Source of the DNA: Maribacter sp.
GTDB lineage: Bacteria; Bacteroidota; Bacteroidia; Flavobacteriales; Flavobacteriaceae
Assembly (NCBI GenBank): GCA_013001935.1
Contig: JABDKZ010000195.1
Location: forward strand, 1 to 8,340
DNA: 8,340 bases
Reading direction: 5' to 3'
Made by a program: the position numbers and the translations under genes. Shown here in pieces: positions 1 through 6,935 of this stretch; the stretch's first letter is position 1; every line of letters begins with the position of its first letter. Below the pieces are notes generated by a model. That model searched no databases and was not told the DNA's origin. It saw only the letters and a list, made by a program, of their open reading frames with translations.

Positions 1-499
1 CCCTGTTCCAAATAGTATCTGTGAAATGCTTGGTGGCAATAAACGAGTTATCCGTAATAACAAAATCGGAGTTTGGCGTGCCGGCAGGATGACTTTGAAA
101 TTGGGCGCCAACCAACTTAGTATACCACCCCCAGTCATACTCGGTGTCAGTTGCTGCATGAATACCAACAAAGCCTCCCCCTGACTGTATAAAACGTTCA
201 AAAGCAGCTTCTTGATAATGGTCCAATACGTTTCCTGTAGTACTGAGGAAGACGATAGCGGAATAGTGCTTTAGGTTATCATCGGTAAATTGTGATGCGT
301 TCTTTGTGGTATCAACTTCAAAACCATTTTCTACACCTAATTTTTGAATAGCTTCAATACCCTTAGGAATTGATGCATGTTTAAAACCCATTGTTTTCGA
401 AAATACCAACACCTTAGGACTACCTTCTCTTTTTTTACTACAACCCGTCATGCTCAATACAAAAGTGGCTATTATAAATAGGAATGCTTTTTTCATCAT
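1..499 (-). CDS. ThuA-domain lipoprotein (partial, C-terminus off window)
   Basis: This minus-strand reading frame begins at the ATG at 497-499 (a second ATG at 494-496 is equally possible) and runs off the left edge after 166 visible codons. The first 20 residues form a lipoprotein signal peptide: MMKK, a hydrophobic stretch, then the lipobox LSMTGC with the lipidated Cys at residue 20. The mature part matches the ThuA (trehalose-utilisation) domain, a fold related to class I glutamine amidotransferases. Visible hallmarks are KVLVFSKTMGFKH (29-41), the strand AIVFLST (81-87), and GGGFVGIHAATDTEYDWGWY followed by LVGAQFQSHP (about 107-138). Family members in this phylum are often linked to sugar metabolism, but the reaction is not established and I do not assign one. 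The protein should be anchored in the envelope, probably facing the periplasm. It is divergent from the gene at 610. The family call is firm; the function is open. Confidence 0.88.
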   Translation of the reverse strand, partial: MMKKAFLFIIATFVLSMTGCSKKREGSPKVLVFSKTMGFKHASIPKGIEAIQKLGVENGFEVDTTKNASQFTDDNLKHYSAIVFLSTTGNVLDHYQEAAFERFIQSGGGFVGIHAATDTEYDWGWYTKLVGAQFQSHPAGTPNSDFVITDNSFIATKHFTDTIWNR

Positions 500-530
500 T
501 TAGTACTATCTTTAGTTCATACCTGAGTCA

Positions 531-563
531 CTAAATATAAGTATTGATATCAACAAGATGCAA
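531..563 (-). promoter_or_regulatory. Candidate promoter of the ThuA-domain gene
   Basis: Read on the minus strand, TATATTTA (532-539) matches seven of eight positions of the Bacteroidota -7 consensus TAnnTTTG. A TTG (561-563) lies 21 nt upstream, inside the usual -33 spacing. The start codon follows about 33 nt after the -7 box. Such AT-rich matches are common by chance, so this is tentative. Confidence 0.35.
544..553. repeat. 10-bp perfect palindrome TTGATATCAA in the divergent intergenic region
   Basis: TTGATATCAA is its own reverse complement. It lies between the divergent ThuA-domain and YdeI-family genes, and within the spacer of the candidate minus-strand promoter. That is a reasonable place for a dimeric repressor site, but a 10-bp AT-rich palindrome can arise by chance and no second copy was seen. 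The rest of 500-609 shows no convincing plus-strand promoter. Confidence 0.3.
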
Positions 564-609
564 GCGCATTTAAATATTATCCCCAGATATGATAAAATCG
601 TTGGATTAA

Positions 610-1182
610 ATGACGAAAATTGGTGAATACTATTTCAGAAATGATGTTGAATGGCGTAATTGGTTGCATGCAAATCACGATAAAGTAAGTGGCGTAAATC
701 TTATTTTTTATAAGGTTGACCATGAAAATGATAGCATGCGATGGGAAGAAGCCGTACAGGTCGCCCTATGCTACGGCTGGATCGACAGTACGGTCAAAAG
801 TTTAGGGGATGGAAAACGACAACAATATTTTTGTCCGCGTAATTCAAAAAGTACCTGGAGCAAACGCAATAAAAAGCACATTAAGGCTTTGATCAAAAGG
901 GGATTGATGCACGAAAGCGGGATGAAAAAGATAGCGGCAGCGAAAAGGGATGGTTCGTGGACATTACTCGATGATGTCGAAAATGGTGTCATCCCAGCAG
1001 ATCTGAACAAGTCATTTAAAAAAAATTCCATGGCCTTCAAAAACTTCCAGAATTTCACATTAAGTCAAAGAAAAAGTTATCTCTATTGGTTAAACCAGGC
1101 AAAGCGTGAAGAAACAAGACAAAAAAGAATTAATGAAATAATCTCGCTCTGTGCAGAAAATATAAAACGAAGAACCGTTTAA
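610..1182 (+). CDS. YdeI/OmpD-associated (YdeI-like) family protein
   Basis: The 190-residue product has no signal peptide or membrane segment and should be cytoplasmic. It carries the pattern of the YdeI/OmpD-associated family: an N-terminal region with FYKV (33-36) and WEEAVQVALCYGWIDS (45-60), then the basic stretch around YFCPRNSKSTWSKRN (73-87). A C-terminal helical part follows, with a predicted YLYWLNQAKREETRQKRI helix (157-174) typical of the tail region that ends in Lys/Arg-rich helices. Some relatives are annotated as bacteriocin-protection proteins, but the biochemical role is not known and I make no claim here. The ATG at 610 is the natural start; no Shine-Dalgarno sequence precedes it, as is usual in this phylum. 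The stop is 3 nt before the ATG of the amidohydrolase gene, so the two are almost certainly co-transcribed. Length is normal for the family. Confidence 0.85.
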   Translation: MTKIGEYYFRNDVEWRNWLHANHDKVSGVNLIFYKVDHENDSMRWEEAVQVALCYGWIDSTVKSLGDGKRQQYFCPRNSKSTWSKRNKKHIKALIKRGLMHESGMKKIAAAKRDGSWTLLDDVENGVIPADLNKSFKKNSMAFKNFQNFTLSQRKSYLYWLNQAKREETRQKRINEIISLCAENIKRRTV

Positions 1183-1185
1183 AAC

Positions 1186-2436
1186 ATGAAAGGAATCTTA
1201 CTTACTTTACTTGCATTATCATTTAATACTATTTTAAGCCAAACCTTACTTATTCCTGAACGGGTCTTTGATGGGGAACAATTGCATAAAAATTGGGCTG
1301 TATTGGTTGAAGGAAATACGATAACCTATGCAGGAAAGCTTTCGGACTTGAAGATTTCAAAGAATACCAAAGAAATAAAAATGTCGGGGATGACGCTAAT
1401 GCCAGGTCTTATCGAGGGACATTCGCACTTGTTACTGCATCCTTATAACGAAACTTCATGGAATGATCAAGTATTGAAAGAATCTCCCGTGGAAAGATCT
1501 ATACGAGGAACCGTTCATGCCAAGAAATCATTAATGGCAGGAATTACATCCATGCGCGATTTGGGTGCTGAAGGTGCTGGCTACTCCGATGTTTACCTAA
1601 AAAAAATGATTGATGATGGAATTATCCAAGGCCCAAGGGTTATAGTGGCGGGTCCGGCCATCGTGGCCACTGGAGCCTATGGCCCTAAAGGTTTCCACGA
1701 TGGAGTAAGGGTTCCGCTAGGTGCTGAACCTGCAAGCGGTGTAGATGAAGTAATAAGAACAGTACGAAGGCAATTAGGCAACGGAGTTGATTTTATAAAA
1801 ATCTATGCCGACTACAGATGGGGAAAGGACGAACCTTCGAAACCTACTTTTTTATCAGAAGAAATTAAGGCCATGGTCGCTACTGCTGAAAGTGCCGGAA
1901 GGTACGTTGTTGCCCATGCAAGTACCCCTGAGGGCATGAGGCGTGCCATACTGGCCGGTGTTGAAACTATTGAGCATGGGGATGGGGGAACTAAAGAGAT
2001 ATTTAGTTTAATGAAAGAAAAAGGAGTCGCCCTTTGTGCAACACTTGCGGCTGGAGATGCCATTTTACAATACAACGGATGGAAAAAAGGGAACGATGCT
2101 GATCCTGAGCGCATTACCAATAAGAAAGCCTCCTTTAAACTAGCGCTGCAATCAGGCGTTGACCTGGTTTTTGGGGGTGATGTTGGCGTCTTTACACATG
2201 GCACAAATTACCGGGAACTTGAAATGATGGTAGACTATGGGATGCAACCAATCAAAGCATTGCAATCGGCCACATCGGTCAATGCAAGGGTTTTACATAT
2301 GGAAGATCGGGGCAGCCTAAGAAAAGGATTTCTTGCCGATATTATTGCCGTATCAGGTGACCCGACCCAAGAAATTTCTAAAATGAGGGAAGTACGTTTT
2401 GTGATGAAGGATGGTGTAATCTATAAAAACGAATAA
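1186..2436 (+). CDS. Secreted metal-dependent amidohydrolase (imidazolonepropionase-like / Xaa-Pro dipeptidase-like)
   Basis: A 416-residue amidohydrolase-superfamily enzyme with a Sec signal peptide (residues 1 to about 18, ending ILS before Gln19), so it should act in the periplasm or outside the cell. All ligands expected for a binuclear metal site are visible: HxH at H79/H81 in GLIEGHSH, the probable carboxylated lysine K205 in DFIKIYAD, H244 in VVAHAS, H264 in IEHGDGG, and the catalytic aspartate D332 in [11 protein letters not shown]. The N-terminal strand region (20-70) and the C-terminal [18 protein letters not shown] (376-393) form the small composite beta domain. The arrangement matches the imidazolonepropionase-like and Xaa-Pro dipeptidase-like group, which hydrolyses varied cyclic amides, dipeptides or esters; the substrate cannot be read from sequence. 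It is the second gene of a tight pair, 3 nt after the YdeI-family gene. It appears intact and full length. Confidence 0.9.
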   Translation: MKGILLTLLALSFNTILSQTLLIPERVFDGEQLHKNWAVLVEGNTITYAGKLSDLKISKNTKEIKMSGMTLMPGLIEGHSHLLLHPYNETSWNDQVLKESPVERSIRGTVHAKKSLMAGITSMRDLGAEGAGYSDVYLKKMIDDGIIQGPRVIVAGPAIVATGAYGPKGFHDGVRVPLGAEPASGVDEVIRTVRRQLGNGVDFIKIYADYRWGKDEPSKPTFLSEEIKAMVATAESAGRYVVAHASTPEGMRRAILAGVETIEHGDGGTKEIFSLMKEKGVALCATLAAGDAILQYNGWKKGNDADPERITNKKASFKLALQSGVDLVFGGDVGVFTHGTNYRELEMMVDYGMQPIKALQSATSVNARVLHMEDRGSLRKGFLADIIAVSGDPTQEISKMREVRFVMKDGVIYKNE

Positions 2437-2446
2437 TTATACCCAT

Positions 2447-2461
2447 TAAAATCCAATTTTA
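2447..2461. repeat. Small AT-rich inverted repeat after the amidohydrolase gene
   Basis: TAAAAT-CCA-ATTTTA forms perfect 6-bp arms around a 3-nt loop, starting 10 nt after the amidohydrolase stop codon. All pairs are A-T and no T-tract follows, so it would be a very weak terminator. It may mark an mRNA 3' end or simply reflect base composition. Confidence 0.3.
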
Positions 2462-2480
2462 TGCTATCCTAAATAAATAG

Positions 2481-2488
2481 TACCTTTA
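2481..2488 (+). promoter_or_regulatory. Candidate -7 element upstream of the phosphatidyltransferase gene
   Basis: TACCTTTA matches seven of eight positions of TAnnTTTG and lies 73 nt before the ATG at 2562. No TTG is present at the matching -33 distance (only a T-run near 2457-2460), so the call is weak. It would imply that this gene can be transcribed separately from the amidohydrolase gene, 125 nt upstream. Confidence 0.25.
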
Positions 2489-2561
2489 TTTTAGCTCTTG
2501 GGCAAAACTTTAAGCAAGCGTGCTCTCGTTCTTATTAGTTTTTGAGCTCAGTTATTTTATA

Positions 2562-3347
2562 ATGTCAAAGCTACCAAAGGAAAATCAATTTTTCGACCTA
2601 TCGGATTACGGACGGCCTATTGCCAAATATATCGCAAACCTGCTTAAAAACGGTTCGGCTACCCCTATTGATGTAACCATATGTTTTATTATTTCAGGAT
2701 TGTTCGCTGTATTCTGTATTCTGAATCAACAGTATTGGGCCGCCGCCTTTTTTCTGGTTTTGAAATCGATTCTAGACGCTGCGGATGGAGAACTGGCACG
2801 ATTAAAGAACACGCCTTCATATACGGGAAGGTATTTTGATTCTATTGCTGACATTCTATTGAATTTAATGATTGTTTTAGCAATATGGCATGTATACCAA
2901 AACACACTTGTTTTGGCCATTTTAGCATTTCTTGGGATTCAATTACAAGGTACCCTATATAATTATTACTATGTTATTCTTAGGAACAAACATAACGGAG
3001 ATACAACGAGCAGGGTTTTTGAAAAAGAAGCCCCAAATGCTATGATTGGGGAAAGACAAAGTACCGTAAATTGGCTATTTAAGCTATATCATATTTGTTA
3101 TGGCACTTTTGACAAGGTAATTTACTGGTTAGATAGCAAGGCAGTTGAAAACGGACGGTTTCCCAATTGGCTAATGACAGCAGTATCTTCCTTCGGCCTT
3201 GGATTTCAATTATTGATTATAGCTGTTATGTTGGTTCTTGATTTCGGGCATCTTATTATTCCATTTTTTATTGGTTATTCCCTGCTGATCTTCATCTTTA
3301 TTGGTCTGAGAAAATCGATAATTCGATTTGAACAGCAGCCTTTATAA
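2562..3347 (+). CDS. CDP-alcohol phosphatidyltransferase family membrane protein
   Basis: Taking the ATG at 2562, the product is 261 residues. It contains the complete CDP-alcohol phosphatidyltransferase signature DxxDGxxAR(x8)GxxxDxxxD: D72, D75-G76, A79-R80, G89, D93 and D97. This motif binds two metal ions and the CDP group, so the enzyme should move a phospho-acyl group from CDP-diacylglycerol (or a related CDP-alcohol) to an alcohol at the inner membrane. Hydrophobic segments are visible at about 38-54, 58-71, 98-122, 123-141, 205-228 and 231-249, with a hydrophilic stretch at about 142-200. The acceptor alcohol is not decidable; the length exceeds a minimal PgsA/PssA-like core of roughly 200 residues. 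A GTG at 2520 would add 14 mostly hydrophobic residues, but the ATG gives the more usual polar N-terminus, so I prefer it. Confidence 0.85.
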   Translation: MSKLPKENQFFDLSDYGRPIAKYIANLLKNGSATPIDVTICFIISGLFAVFCILNQQYWAAAFFLVLKSILDAADGELARLKNTPSYTGRYFDSIADILLNLMIVLAIWHVYQNTLVLAILAFLGIQLQGTLYNYYYVILRNKHNGDTTSRVFEKEAPNAMIGERQSTVNWLFKLYHICYGTFDKVIYWLDSKAVENGRFPNWLMTAVSSFGLGFQLLIIAVMLVLDFGHLIIPFFIGYSLLIFIFIGLRKSIIRFEQQPL

Positions 3348-3353
3348 AAGTCT

Positions 3354-3378
3354 AATCCTTAAAATCGTTTTAAGAATT
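3354..3378. repeat. Near-perfect inverted repeat between the phosphatidyltransferase and propeller genes
   Basis: CTTAAAA (3358-3364) and TTTTAAG (3368-3374) pair perfectly around TCG. Three further pairs (AAT/ATT) lie beyond one mismatch, giving 10 of 11 possible pairs. It begins 7 nt after the phosphatidyltransferase stop. No T-tract follows, so it is a poor intrinsic terminator. Its right arm overlaps the TTG of the candidate promoter for the next gene, so an operator role is equally possible. Confidence 0.45.
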
Positions 3379-3402
3379 GCCCACAAAGATTCACTATATT
3401 TA
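3377..3402 (+). promoter_or_regulatory. Candidate promoter of the propeller-protein gene
   Basis: TATATTTA (3395-3402) matches seven of eight positions of TAnnTTTG, and a TTG sits at 3377-3379. The 15-nt gap is a little shorter than the usual 17-23, which lowers confidence. The -7 box ends 27 nt before the ATG at 3430, a normal leader length. Confidence 0.35.
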
Positions 3403-3429
3403 TGCGACTAATTAACTTACCTTAAATTC

Positions 3430-6400
3430 ATGAAAAAAATACTTTCATTAATGATGCTTCTCGCATCAATCTCCCTGTTTTCCCAAGATTTTAAAATGGA
3501 TCTTATCCAAGATCTAAAACCAAGAAATATAGGCCCCGCAGGAATGAGTGGTCGTGTTACCGCAATTGATGTTGTACACCAATCACCTGATGTCATGTAT
3601 GTTGGTACTGCATCGGGCGGATTATGGAAATCTACTTCAGGGGGAATTAAATGGGACCCCATCTTTGACAAGGAATTAACCGCTTCAATAGGCGCTGTTG
3701 CTATTCAGCAATCCAACCCCTCCGTAATATGGGTTGGTACGGGAGAGGGCAATCCAAGAAACAGCCTCAATGGCGGTTTTGGTGTTTACAAATCATTGGA
3801 TGGTGGCAAAAATTGGAAGTCTATGGGCTTGGAAAAAACCCGTCATATCCACAGGATTAAAATCGATCCAATGGATCCCAATACGGTATATGTCGGCGCA
3901 ATAGGCTCCCCTTGGGGTGAGCATGCCGAAAGAGGGGTTTACAAAACCACAGATGGTGGGGAAACCTGGAAGAAAATCCTTTTTGTAAACAATAAAACAG
4001 GTGTGGCCGATTTGGTGATGGACCCTACAAATCCGAATAAATTAATTGCAGCCATATGGGAGCATAAACGTGATCCATGGTTTTTCAATTCGGGTGGTAA
4101 AGGCAGTGGACTTTACATGACCCATGATGGTGGTAAAAATTGGAAAAAGCTTTCTGAGGAAGATGGGCTTCCTAAAGGGGAACTAGGTAGGATCGGCATA
4201 GCCATTGCCCCAAGCAAACCAAATGTTGTGTATGCACTGGTAGAGGCTAAAAAGAATGCCCTATACAAATCAGAAGACGGTGGTTTTAAATGGAAGAAAA
4301 TCAATGATAAATCCGACATTGGAAATAGGCCTTTTTATTATTCTGAAATCTACGTAGATCCACAGAATGAGAATCGAGTGTATTCTGTATTTACCTATGT
4401 GAACGTTTCACAAGATGGTGGAAAGAACTTTACTGAGTTAATGCCGGCCTATGGGGTTGATAATGGGGTGCACCCCGACCACCATGCTTGGTGGATTCAT
4501 CCCGAAAATGGCCAGTTCATGGTCAATGGTAATGATGGTGGATTGAACATTACACGGGATGGTGGAAAATCTTGGCGTTTCATAGGCAATTTGCCTGTAG
4601 CACAGTTTTATCATATAAATACTGATGATGAATACCCCTATAACGTTTATGGCGGCATGCAAGATAATGGCTCTTGGAGAGGTCCTGCCTATGTTTGGCG
4701 ATCTCAGGGTATCCGAAATAGCTATTGGCAAGAGATTAGTTTTGGGGACGGTTTTGATGTTGTACCTGATAAGGAAGATTCAAGGTATGGTTACACTATG
4801 AGCCAACAGGGGTTTGTACAGCGCTATGATCATGTTACAGGAAATAACTATATCGTTCGTCCTACCCCACCTGATGCGAAAACTAAACTTCGCTTTAATT
4901 GGAATGCCGCAATAGGGCAAGACCCATTTGATACTAGTACCGTATACTTTGGGAGTCAGTTTGTACATAAAAGCACCGATAAAGGGTTAACCTGGGAAGT
5001 AATTTCCCCGGATCTTACCACCGATGATAAAGAGAAACAAAAGCAAGGGGAAAGTGGTGGATTAACCATGGATGCTACGGGCGCTGAAAACCACTGCACG
5101 CTTTTAGTGATCGAACCTTCGCCAGTTGAAAAAGATATGCTTTGGGCAGGAAGTGATGATGGCCGTGTTCATTATTCTCAAAACGGCGGATCAAATTGGG
5201 TTGAAGTTACACAAAACATAAAAGGCTTACCCAGTGGTAGTTGGATAGCACAAATTAAAGCATCGAATAAAAATAAAGGTGAAGCATTATTGATTGCAAA
5301 TGACTACCGCAGGTTTAATTATACGCCATACGCCTATCGAACAAAAAATTATGGCAAGTCTTGGGAACGCATTGTCGATGGCAACGATGTTGAGAGTTAT
5401 ACACTTTCGATCATTGAAGATCCAAAGAACCCGAGATTAATGTTCTTAGGAACAGATGACGGCCTCTATATTACTTTCAATGCTGGGGTTAAATGGCAAA
5501 AATGGACAGAAGGATTCCCTACGGTTTCAACTAAGGATTTAGTAATTCATCCTAGAGAGCACGATTTAGTTATAGGTACTTTTGGCAGGGCAGCATGGGT
5601 ATTAGATGATATTCGTCCTTTACGCGCACTGGCTGCTGACCAAACATTATTGCAGAAAGATATTGAAATCTTCAGCCCACCGATAGCTTATCAGGCTTCA
5701 TACCAGCAACCTACCGGCAGCCGATTCGGAGGTGATGCCCTATATAATGCTGAGAATAAAAAGTACGGCGCCATGATTACATACTATATCAAGGAAGGAA
5801 AGAAAAAGACACCTGGTAAAGATGAAGAAAAGGATAAAGCTGAAGCGGATACTAAAAAGGAGGGTGATACATCAAATGATGATGGTGCGAAAGAAAAATT
5901 GACAGGTGTACAGAAAAAAGATTCCGTTATGTTCCAATTTTACAATGGTGACAAATTGATACGGACCATTAAAAAGAAAACCCCGGAAAAAGCCGGATTC
6001 TATCGTATTTATTGGGGAATGGATGAAAAAGGTCCGGATAGGCCCTCACGAAAAATTTCAAAAAGCAAAAATGAGCGAGGCGGTATTGATGTTAAACCAG
6101 GTACCTATAAAATTAAAGCATCATTTGGTGATAAGAGTGAAGAAACCATGATCGAAGTTAAATCCGATCCAAGATTAAATACTTCAATGGCTTCAATCAA
6201 TGAAGTATATGAAATTTCAAAAAAAATCAATGCATTGACCCAAACGGCCGCGGATGCTGTAAAACAATTGGTCGAGAGTAAAAATGTGGCAAACAAATAT
6301 CAAAAAGAGTTGAAAGATCTTGATAAGGAAAAGTTTAAAGATCAAATAAAAGCGTCTAAAGATATTATTAAGGAAATTGATTCGGTTATTGCCCTTTATT

Positions 6401-6672
6401 TAGGTAAAGAGGATAAAAGACAGGGAATTACCAGAAATCCTGAAGTAACGGTTATGCAACGAATAAGGAACGCAAGTTACTATTCAGGTACCCGGAAGAC
6501 AGGTATCACGGCAACCGAAGAACGGCTTATCAAATTTGCTAAGGAAGATCTGAAAAAAGCCTTACAAAAAACCAACGCCTTTTACCAGGACAAGTGGAAA
6601 GCTTATAGGGACGAAATTGAAAAACAAGACGTATCACCATTTAAAGAAATCAAGACTTTTGATCTAAATTAA
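3430..6672 (+). CDS. Secreted BNR/Asp-box beta-propeller protein (VPS10/sortilin-like, 'glycosyl hydrolase' type)
   Basis: A 1080-residue exported protein. Residues 1 to about 18 are a Sec signal peptide ending LFS before Gln19. Residues about 30-735 are beta-propeller: eleven Asp-box-like motifs (S/TxDxGxxW and variants) are spread over 68-689, as in the WD40/YVTN/BNR and VPS10 repeat families and in GH74 enzymes with two seven-bladed propellers. The propeller closes with GTFGRAAWVLDDIRPL (716-731). Next comes a beta-rich region (about 745-910) resembling an Ig/FlgD-like domain, interrupted by a Lys/Glu/Asp-rich insert (about 788-830). A helical C-terminal region (about 922-1060) follows, ending in FDLN. 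There is no lipobox and no obvious type IX secretion C-terminal domain, so a periplasmic location is likely. Homologues are often labelled glycosyl hydrolases, but no catalytic acid pair can be assigned; binding or peptidase-associated roles are alternatives. Transcription probably ends at the hairpin at 6694. Confidence 0.88.
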   Translation: MKKILSLMMLLASISLFSQDFKMDLIQDLKPRNIGPAGMSGRVTAIDVVHQSPDVMYVGTASGGLWKSTSGGIKWDPIFDKELTASIGAVAIQQSNPSVIWVGTGEGNPRNSLNGGFGVYKSLDGGKNWKSMGLEKTRHIHRIKIDPMDPNTVYVGAIGSPWGEHAERGVYKTTDGGETWKKILFVNNKTGVADLVMDPTNPNKLIAAIWEHKRDPWFFNSGGKGSGLYMTHDGGKNWKKLSEEDGLPKGELGRIGIAIAPSKPNVVYALVEAKKNALYKSEDGGFKWKKINDKSDIGNRPFYYSEIYVDPQNENRVYSVFTYVNVSQDGGKNFTELMPAYGVDNGVHPDHHAWWIHPENGQFMVNGNDGGLNITRDGGKSWRFIGNLPVAQFYHINTDDEYPYNVYGGMQDNGSWRGPAYVWRSQGIRNSYWQEISFGDGFDVVPDKEDSRYGYTMSQQGFVQRYDHVTGNNYIVRPTPPDAKTKLRFNWNAAIGQDPFDTSTVYFGSQFVHKSTDKGLTWEVISPDLTTDDKEKQKQGESGGLTMDATGAENHCTLLVIEPSPVEKDMLWAGSDDGRVHYSQNGGSNWVEVTQNIKGLPSGSWIAQIKASNKNKGEALLIANDYRRFNYTPYAYRTKNYGKSWERIVDGNDVESYTLSIIEDPKNPRLMFLGTDDGLYITFNAGVKWQKWTEGFPTVSTKDLVIHPREHDLVIGTFGRAAWVLDDIRPLRALAADQTLLQKDIEIFSPPIAYQASYQQPTGSRFGGDALYNAENKKYGAMITYYIKEGKKKTPGKDEEKDKAEADTKKEGDTSNDDGAKEKLTGVQKKDSVMFQFYNGDKLIRTIKKKTPEKAGFYRIYWGMDEKGPDRPSRKISKSKNERGGIDVKPGTYKIKASFGDKSEETMIEVKSDPRLNTSMASINEVYEISKKINALTQTAADAVKQLVESKNVANKYQKELKDLDKEKFKDQIKASKDIIKEIDSVIALYLGKEDKRQGITRNPEVTVMQRIRNASYYSGTRKTGITATEERLIKFAKEDLKKALQKTNAFYQDKWKAYRDEIEKQDVSPFKEIKTFDLN
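3631..5496 (+). repeat. Eleven Asp-box (BNR) motifs within the propeller protein
   Basis: Motifs start at residues 68, 122, 173, 231, 281, 327, 375, 515, 583, 638 and 682. The clearest are SLDGGKNW, TTDGGETW, THDGGKNW, SEDGGFKW and TRDGGKSW. The first seven recur every 46-58 residues. A gap of 140 residues then separates them from four more degenerate copies (STDKGLTW, SQNGGSNW, TKNYGKSW, TFNAGVKW). These mark beta-hairpin turns of propeller blades. The pattern suggests one regular propeller followed by a second, more diverged one. Confidence 0.85.
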
Positions 6673-6693
6673 ATTAGTAAACCACAACCCATT

Positions 6694-6728
6694 AACCCCT
6701 CCTATTTAATACTTCGAGGGGTTTTTTT
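6694..6728 (+). terminator. Rho-independent terminator after the propeller gene
   Basis: AACCCCTC (6694-6701) pairs perfectly with GAGGGGTT (6716-6723) across a 14-nt loop, and the right arm runs into seven T residues (6722-6728). It begins 22 nt after the TAA at 6670-6672. The G+C-rich stem plus T-tract is the classical intrinsic form and is by far the strongest terminator in the window. Confidence 0.9.
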
Positions 6729-6809
6729 ATGCTTAAACCTGAGGAATTTTGAACATTTATAAACGAATAATTAAGAACTAATTTTCCAAAAGGGATAAAC
6801 ATTATAAAA

Positions 6810-6830
6810 CTTGATTTTAATCAGGTTTTT
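6810..6830 (+). repeat. Hairpin with T-run upstream of the DUF2490 gene
   Basis: CTTGAT and ATCAGG pair over six positions (one G-T) around a TTTA loop, followed by five T residues (6826-6830). It could act as a weak terminator for read-through RNA or as a protein-binding site just upstream of the -7 box at 6847. It is short and AT-rich. The remainder of 6729-6930 contains no recognisable gene. Confidence 0.3.
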
Positions 6831-6846
6831 CCAATTATGCTGAATG

Positions 6847-6854
6847 TAAATTTG
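6847..6854 (+). promoter_or_regulatory. Promoter -7 element for the DUF2490 gene
   Basis: TAAATTTG is an exact match to the Bacteroidota -7 consensus TAnnTTTG, the only exact one I noticed in an intergenic region here. It lies 78 nt before the TTG start and downstream of a strong terminator, where a new promoter is needed. There is no TTG at the ideal -33 distance, only a T-run at 6826-6830. Confidence 0.5.
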
Positions 6855-6920
6855 TAGCAGCATGATAAAGACTAATCAAATGTCCCGCGTTGACTAAGGG
6901 ATAAGATATTCAACCCGTTT

Positions 6921-6935
6921 AAGAAGAAGACCTTG
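6921..6935 (+). promoter_or_regulatory. Purine-rich leader and TTG start deciding the DUF2490 gene start
   Basis: AAGAAGAAGA (6921-6930) directly precedes TTG at 6933-6935. In this frame there is a TGA stop at 6891-6893 and no ATG or GTG between it and the signal peptide; the first internal Met (residue 31) would delete the whole export signal. TTG is therefore the most likely start. The purine run may help ribosome binding, though it is not a canonical Shine-Dalgarno sequence. Confidence 0.6.

Noticed and set aside
771..1058. Open minus-strand frame of 95 codons inside the YdeI-family gene
   Set aside because: Antisense shadow of a well-supported gene with no start signal or family features.
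1647..1672. GTGGC…GCCAC inverted repeat inside the amidohydrolase gene
   Set aside because: It falls in a conserved coding segment (VAGPAIVAT) and is explained by codon choice for Gly/Ala/Val.
1812..2204. Open minus-strand frame of 130 codons inside the amidohydrolase gene
   Set aside because: It lies antisense to a gene with complete catalytic motifs and its product (Ser/Pro/Ala-rich) shows no recognisable domain.
2520..2561. GTG start giving a 14-residue N-terminal extension of the phosphatidyltransferase
   Set aside because: The ATG at 2562 gives a polar N-terminus normal for the family; the extension has no supporting ribosome-binding signal.
6880..6897. Five-codon ATG frame (MSRVD) in the DUF2490 leader as a leader peptide
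   Set aside because: Far too short, with no attenuator structure or codon bias to support it.
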